A stretch of 10,898 nucleotides of DNA, taken from assembly GCA_025455445.1 (NCBI GenBank), contig JALOMN010000118.1, positions 1 to 10,898 of the forward strand, read 5' to 3'. Within the stretch, counting starts at the first letter, position 1. Each line of letters starts with the position of its first letter. Below, piece by piece: positions 7,685-10,898 of this stretch. Source of the stretch: Cyclobacteriaceae bacterium. Lineage in GTDB: Bacteria > Bacteroidota > Bacteroidia > Cytophagales > Cyclobacteriaceae. The position numbers and the translations under genes are program-made. Under the pieces are notes generated by a model. That model worked only from the letters and a program-made list of their open reading frames with translations. It was not told the DNA's origin and ran no database searches.

Positions 7685-8655
7685 TAATCCAGCGATTGAT
7701 TCATTTTTTGACTTCTGCTTACCACTTCTTTAAATTGATCAGCAGTTAAGTTTTCCATAAAGAATTTTATAGGCTCAGTATAAATGCCATTTACCATAAC
7801 TTCGTAATGTAAATGCGGAGCTATGGAACCTCCGCTTGAACCAACAGTACCAATTGCCTGACCCTTTCTAATCCGTTGCCCTACTTTTACCTGCAAGTAA
7901 TCCAGGTGACTATAACGGGTAACTACTCCGTGGCCATGATCTATTTCAATGTAATTGCCATAGCCTGCAACCATATCACTTCGTTTTACTGAAATGACCT
8001 CGCCATGACCAGCTGCCAGCACCAGTGTGCCTCTGGCCGCAGCGATATCAATACCATCATGATGATAATTTCCTTTGTGAAAAGGATTGATGCGTGTGCC
8101 GAAACCGGAAACTAATTTATTGACTTCAAAATTTTCTACAGGCACGATGGAAGGAATGGCAAATAATCTTGAAAGGTCAGTTTTATCAATACTGGCTGCC
8201 TTACTGAAAAATTGATTGCTTTTGATTGCCTTACCCATTACACCTGAAAATGAACGATTAATATCAGTTAGCCAATTATTAAAGTTTGAGGTATTGGCAA
8301 CCAGAATATCTACTTTTTCAGGTGAGGATGTTTTTTGATTTTGTGTATCAGTTGTTTCAAATATCTGGTTATAGAGAGCTAAATCTTCTTTTTTCAGCTC
8401 AGAAAGTTTGTGGTTATAGCTTACTAACTGATTGGCTAAAATTAACTTATGTTGTTTTAATGCTTTGTTTTCGCTGGTGAGCTCTTTTTCTCTGGGCGTT
8501 TCGATTACATAATTTTGCAGCAGAATAAGCCCAATGAAGAAAACTCCTCCCATGGCAAGATATCCTGTTAAAGTGATAAGGATGTTAAGTATGGAAATAC
8601 GAACGCGTTCAAAACGCAACGTGCCAGGATTATATTTGAACCGTAAGCGCGACAT
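7684..8655 (-). CDS. M23 (LytM) family peptidase, first of a tandem pair
   Basis: This 323-residue protein has the same plan as its downstream neighbour. The cytoplasmic N-terminus contains RFKYNPGTLRFERV (5-18), followed by a membrane segment at about 22-47 and a coiled-coil stretch at about 54-92 (ENKALKQHK, SYNHKLSELKKE). A linker rich in polar residues leads to a LytM domain at about 180-297. Zinc ligands His199 and Asp203 (HHDGID) and His283 (HLH) are present, as is His250 in YSHL, so the enzyme should be active on peptidoglycan in the periplasm. It is the first gene of the minus-strand envelope cluster and is divergent from alaS across 167 bp. I could not find a convincing promoter for it. 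As I recall, an M23 gene next to alaS is common in Bacteroidota. The two copies are probably an old tandem duplication, since the proteins match clearly only in the N-terminal motif and peptidase domain. Confidence 0.92.
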   Translation of the reverse strand: MSRLRFKYNPGTLRFERVRISILNILITLTGYLAMGGVFFIGLILLQNYVIETPREKELTSENKALKQHKLILANQLVSYNHKLSELKKEDLALYNQIFETTDTQNQKTSSPEKVDILVANTSNFNNWLTDINRSFSGVMGKAIKSNQFFSKAASIDKTDLSRLFAIPSIVPVENFEVNKLVSGFGTRINPFHKGNYHHDGIDIAAARGTLVLAAGHGEVISVKRSDMVAGYGNYIEIDHGHGVVTRYSHLDYLQVKVGQRIRKGQAIGTVGSSGGSIAPHLHYEVMVNGIYTEPIKFFMENLTADQFKEVVSRSQKMNQSLD

Positions 8656-8716
8656 CCGGGTAACTATATCTTCATTTCGTTTTATAAAAGCTTTCTGCTC
8701 TAAATTCCACGTTTCC

Positions 8717-8747
8717 TTTTTTAATGATCCCTTTGGGATTAATTTTG
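8717..8747 (+). promoter_or_regulatory. Bacteroidota-type promoter candidate for alaS
   Basis: TAATTTTG at 8740-8747 matches TAnnTTTG exactly. A 19-bp spacer places the -33 element at TTTT (8717-8720), a partial match to TTTG. Transcription would start near 8753, leaving a leader of about 70 nt before the ATG at 8823. The spacer contains a dyad, described separately. Confidence 0.5.
8725..8741. promoter_or_regulatory. Dyad in the spacer of the alaS promoter (operator candidate)
   Basis: TGATCCC-TTT-GGGATTA is a near-perfect inverted repeat: the five-base arms ATCCC/GGGAT are exact, and one G-T pair plus one further T-A pair extend them. It sits between the proposed -33 and -7 elements and overlaps the first two bases of the latter. 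Spacer dyads are the usual binding sites of MerR-family proteins, and a merR gene lies about 3 kb away in the same cluster. Binding is inference; the dyad is short. Confidence 0.35.
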
Positions 8748-8822
8748 TGGTTTATAAGCATTTTGAACTCATAAATATATTGAAAGTATCGGGAAACCCA
8801 GTTTAAAAAGACCTTAGAAGTG

Positions 8823-10898
8823 ATGCAATCCAACTTGATTAGAAGTAAATTCCTCGAATTTTTTGAAAGTAAGGGCCATAAAATCGTCCCTTCAGCCCCG
8901 CTCGTGTTGAAAAATGACCCTACACTGCTGTTTACCAACTCAGGCATGGTTCAGTTTAAAGATAACTTTCTTGGTAACTCTGTACCAAAGAGCAAGCGCA
9001 TAGCCGATACCCAGAAATGCCTGCGTGTAAGCGGAAAGCATAATGATTTAGAAGATGTCGGCCTGGACACCTACCATCATACTATGTTTGAAATGCTGGG
9101 TAACTGGAGCTTTGGTGATTATTTTAAGAAGGAGGCAATCAGTTGGGCCTGGGAACTTCTCACAGAAGTCTATAAACTTCCCAAAGACAGACTTTATGTT
9201 ACCGTGTTTGGTGGTGATAAAGGAGATAATCTTCCGGTAGATGAGGAAGCGAAACAATTATGGAAGCAATTTGTAAGTGAGGACCGCATTCTTCACGGAA
9301 GTAAAAAGGATAATTTTTGGGAGATGGGTGAACAAGGTCCCTGTGGCCCATGTTCAGAAATTCATATTGATATTCGTTCTGATGAAGAAGTTAAAAAGAA
9401 ACCAGGACGCGAGTTAGTAAATAACGATCACCCTCATGTAGTAGAAATCTGGAACCTGGTGTTCATCCAGTTCAACCGACTTGCTTCGGGAGTGCTGGAA
9501 CCGCTGCCCGATAAACATGTAGATACGGGCATGGGCTTTGAGCGTTTGTGCATGGCCATTCAAGGCAAGACATCAAATTATGATACGGACGTTTTTAGTC
9601 CGTTGATGAATTTCATTGCGCAGGAAGCCGGAGTAACATATGGAGCAAATACAAAAACAGATATTGCTATTCGTGTTATGGCCGACCACATCCGTGCGGT
9701 ATCATTTACAATAGCCGATGGTCAGTTGCCTTCCAATACGGGAGCTGGTTATGTAATACGCAGAATTTTGAGGAGGGCGGTGCGTTACGGATTCTCTTAT
9801 CTCAATTTCAAAGAACCATTTATGTATAAACTGGTTCCGATTCTCGCGAATCAGTTAAAAGATGTGTTTACGGAATTATATCAGCAACTGGATTATGTGA
9901 GCCGCGTGATACATGAAGAAGAGATTTCGTTCCTGCGCACACTTGACAAGGGGTTGAAGCGCATCGAGTCAATTACTTCCGATTTAAAAGATAAAGTAAT
10001 CAGCGGAGAGCAGGCTTTTGAATTATATGATACGTTTGGTTTTCCGTACGACCTTACTTCCTTAATCGCACGCGAGCGCGGGTTTTCTGTAGATGAAAAG
10101 GGCTTTAATGAGGAGATGCAAAAACAGAAAGCACGCTCTAAAGCTGATGCCGTAAAAGAAACCGGAGATTGGACAGTTATTCACGAAGACCAGAAATCAG
10201 AATTCATTGGCTATGAGAATATGAGTTCGGTATCGCGGCTCGTAAAGTATCGCAGCATCAAACAAAAGAATAAGGAATTATTCCAGTTGGTATTTGATAA
10301 GACACCGTTCTATGCCGAAAGTGGTGGGCAGGTAGGAGATACCGGAACGGTTGAAATTGCAGGTGAGAAAGTTTTTGTAGTGGATACAAAAAAAGAAAAT
10401 GAGTTGATTGTGCATCTCACAGAAAAATTACCGGGCACCCTTGATGGCAACTGGAATTTAAAAGTAGACGATTCCAGAAGAAGGCTTACCATGAACAACC
10501 ACTCTGCAACACATTTACTGCACGCGGCTCTGCGGCAGGTGTTGGGTAAGCATGTTGAGCAGAAAGGATCGCTGGTGAATGAAAAGATTCTTCGCTTCGA
10601 TTTTTCACACTTCGCAGCGATGACTGAAGAGGAGATTAAAAGGGTTGAAGAAATTGTAAACCGCAAAGTGCGAGAGAATATTGAGTTGAATGAACAACGT
10701 AATGTGCCTATTGACAAAGCAAAGAGCCTTGGGGCAATGGCTTTGTTTGGAGAAAAATATGGTGATTATGTGCGTGTGATTATTTTTGATCCTAATTACT
10801 CGGTGGAATTATGTGGAGGTACTCATGTGCCTTTCACCGGAAATATTGGATTATTTAAGATTGTGTCTGAGAGTTCAGTAGCGGCAGGGGTGCGCAGA
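8823..10898 (+). CDS. alaS: Alanyl-tRNA synthetase, 3' end cut by window edge
   Basis: AlaRS attaches alanine to tRNA(Ala) and edits mischarged Ser/Gly. The first 692 residues are visible, in an open frame ending at the edge. The class II catalytic core comes first: [10 protein letters not shown] (42-51), [13 protein letters not shown] (68-80), [14 protein letters not shown] (88-101), [15 protein letters not shown] (165-179) and motif 3 GMGFERL (236-242). The tRNA-recognition region includes [14 protein letters not shown] (287-300) and [11 protein letters not shown] (309-319). The editing domain begins near 490 ([13 protein letters not shown], 496-508) and holds all four metal ligands: His560 and His564 in HSATH, Cys664 and His668 in CGGTH. 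The rest of the editing region, the DHHA1 domain and the C-Ala domain lie outside the window; family members have about 870 residues. The ATG at 8823 matches family starts ([12 protein letters not shown]). No frame damage is seen. Confidence 0.97.
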   Translation, partial: MQSNLIRSKFLEFFESKGHKIVPSAPLVLKNDPTLLFTNSGMVQFKDNFLGNSVPKSKRIADTQKCLRVSGKHNDLEDVGLDTYHHTMFEMLGNWSFGDYFKKEAISWAWELLTEVYKLPKDRLYVTVFGGDKGDNLPVDEEAKQLWKQFVSEDRILHGSKKDNFWEMGEQGPCGPCSEIHIDIRSDEEVKKKPGRELVNNDHPHVVEIWNLVFIQFNRLASGVLEPLPDKHVDTGMGFERLCMAIQGKTSNYDTDVFSPLMNFIAQEAGVTYGANTKTDIAIRVMADHIRAVSFTIADGQLPSNTGAGYVIRRILRRAVRYGFSYLNFKEPFMYKLVPILANQLKDVFTELYQQLDYVSRVIHEEEISFLRTLDKGLKRIESITSDLKDKVISGEQAFELYDTFGFPYDLTSLIARERGFSVDEKGFNEEMQKQKARSKADAVKETGDWTVIHEDQKSEFIGYENMSSVSRLVKYRSIKQKNKELFQLVFDKTPFYAESGGQVGDTGTVEIAGEKVFVVDTKKENELIVHLTEKLPGTLDGNWNLKVDDSRRRLTMNNHSATHLLHAALRQVLGKHVEQKGSLVNEKILRFDFSHFAAMTEEEIKRVEEIVNRKVRENIELNEQRNVPIDKAKSLGAMALFGEKYGDYVRVIIFDPNYSVELCGGTHVPFTGNIGLFKIVSESSVAAGVRR

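Noticed and set aside
8672..8947. 91-residue minus-strand open frame overlapping the alaS start
   Set aside because: It covers the alaS promoter and first codons and resembles no family I know; it is best explained as a shadow frame.
10310..10717. 135-residue minus-strand open frame inside alaS
   Set aside because: It is rich in Ser, Thr and Cys and lies opposite well-conserved editing-domain sequence; it is a shadow of alaS.

Overview
The window looks like a chromosomal piece of a Bacteroidota genome, probably an environmental Chitinophagales- or Sphingobacteriia-like lineage. It is AT-rich and the genes lack clear Shine-Dalgarno sequences. Two intergenic regions carry the Bacteroidota -7 element TAnnTTTG. 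The protein types also fit: the HMG-CoA lyase variant with PRDAMQ, single-pass M23 peptidases with an N-terminal YNPxTxRxE motif, and a short MerR regulator. The phylum call rests on these traits as remembered, not on a search.

Layout. (1) Positions 1-3084, minus strand: a DUF1800 gene followed by a DUF1501 gene that runs off the left edge. They are joined by a 7-bp gap and look translationally coupled. (2) Positions 3085-3228: a divergent intergenic region with an inverted repeat and a promoter candidate for HMG-CoA lyase. (3) Positions 3229-4077, plus strand: HMG-CoA lyase, whose stop codon directly abuts the stop codon of the convergent dprA. (4) Positions 4078-5505, minus strand: a short MerR-type regulator followed by dprA. 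The dprA reading frame is broken near residue 37, where the family normally has about ten more residues. (5) Positions 5620-8655, minus strand: two tandem M23 (LytM) membrane peptidases overlapping by one base, then a secreted CapA-like metallophosphatase. (6) Positions 8656-8822: a divergent intergenic region with an alaS promoter candidate and a short dyad inside its spacer. (7) Positions 8823-10898, plus strand: alaS, cut by the right edge after residue 692.

How the genes fit together. alaS, HMG-CoA lyase and dprA are housekeeping functions: tRNA charging, leucine or ketone-body carbon metabolism, and DNA uptake processing. The M23 pair and CapA-like protein point to envelope and peptidoglycan maintenance, and the MerR regulator next to them is a candidate regulator of that set. 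The DUF1800/DUF1501 pair is a recurrent secreted pair of unknown function. No mobile element, CRISPR array, tRNA or rRNA was seen. I did not find a clear new system. The strongest leads are the broken dprA, the dyad in the alaS promoter spacer, and the coupled DUF1800/DUF1501 pair in which only one partner has a Tat-like signal.
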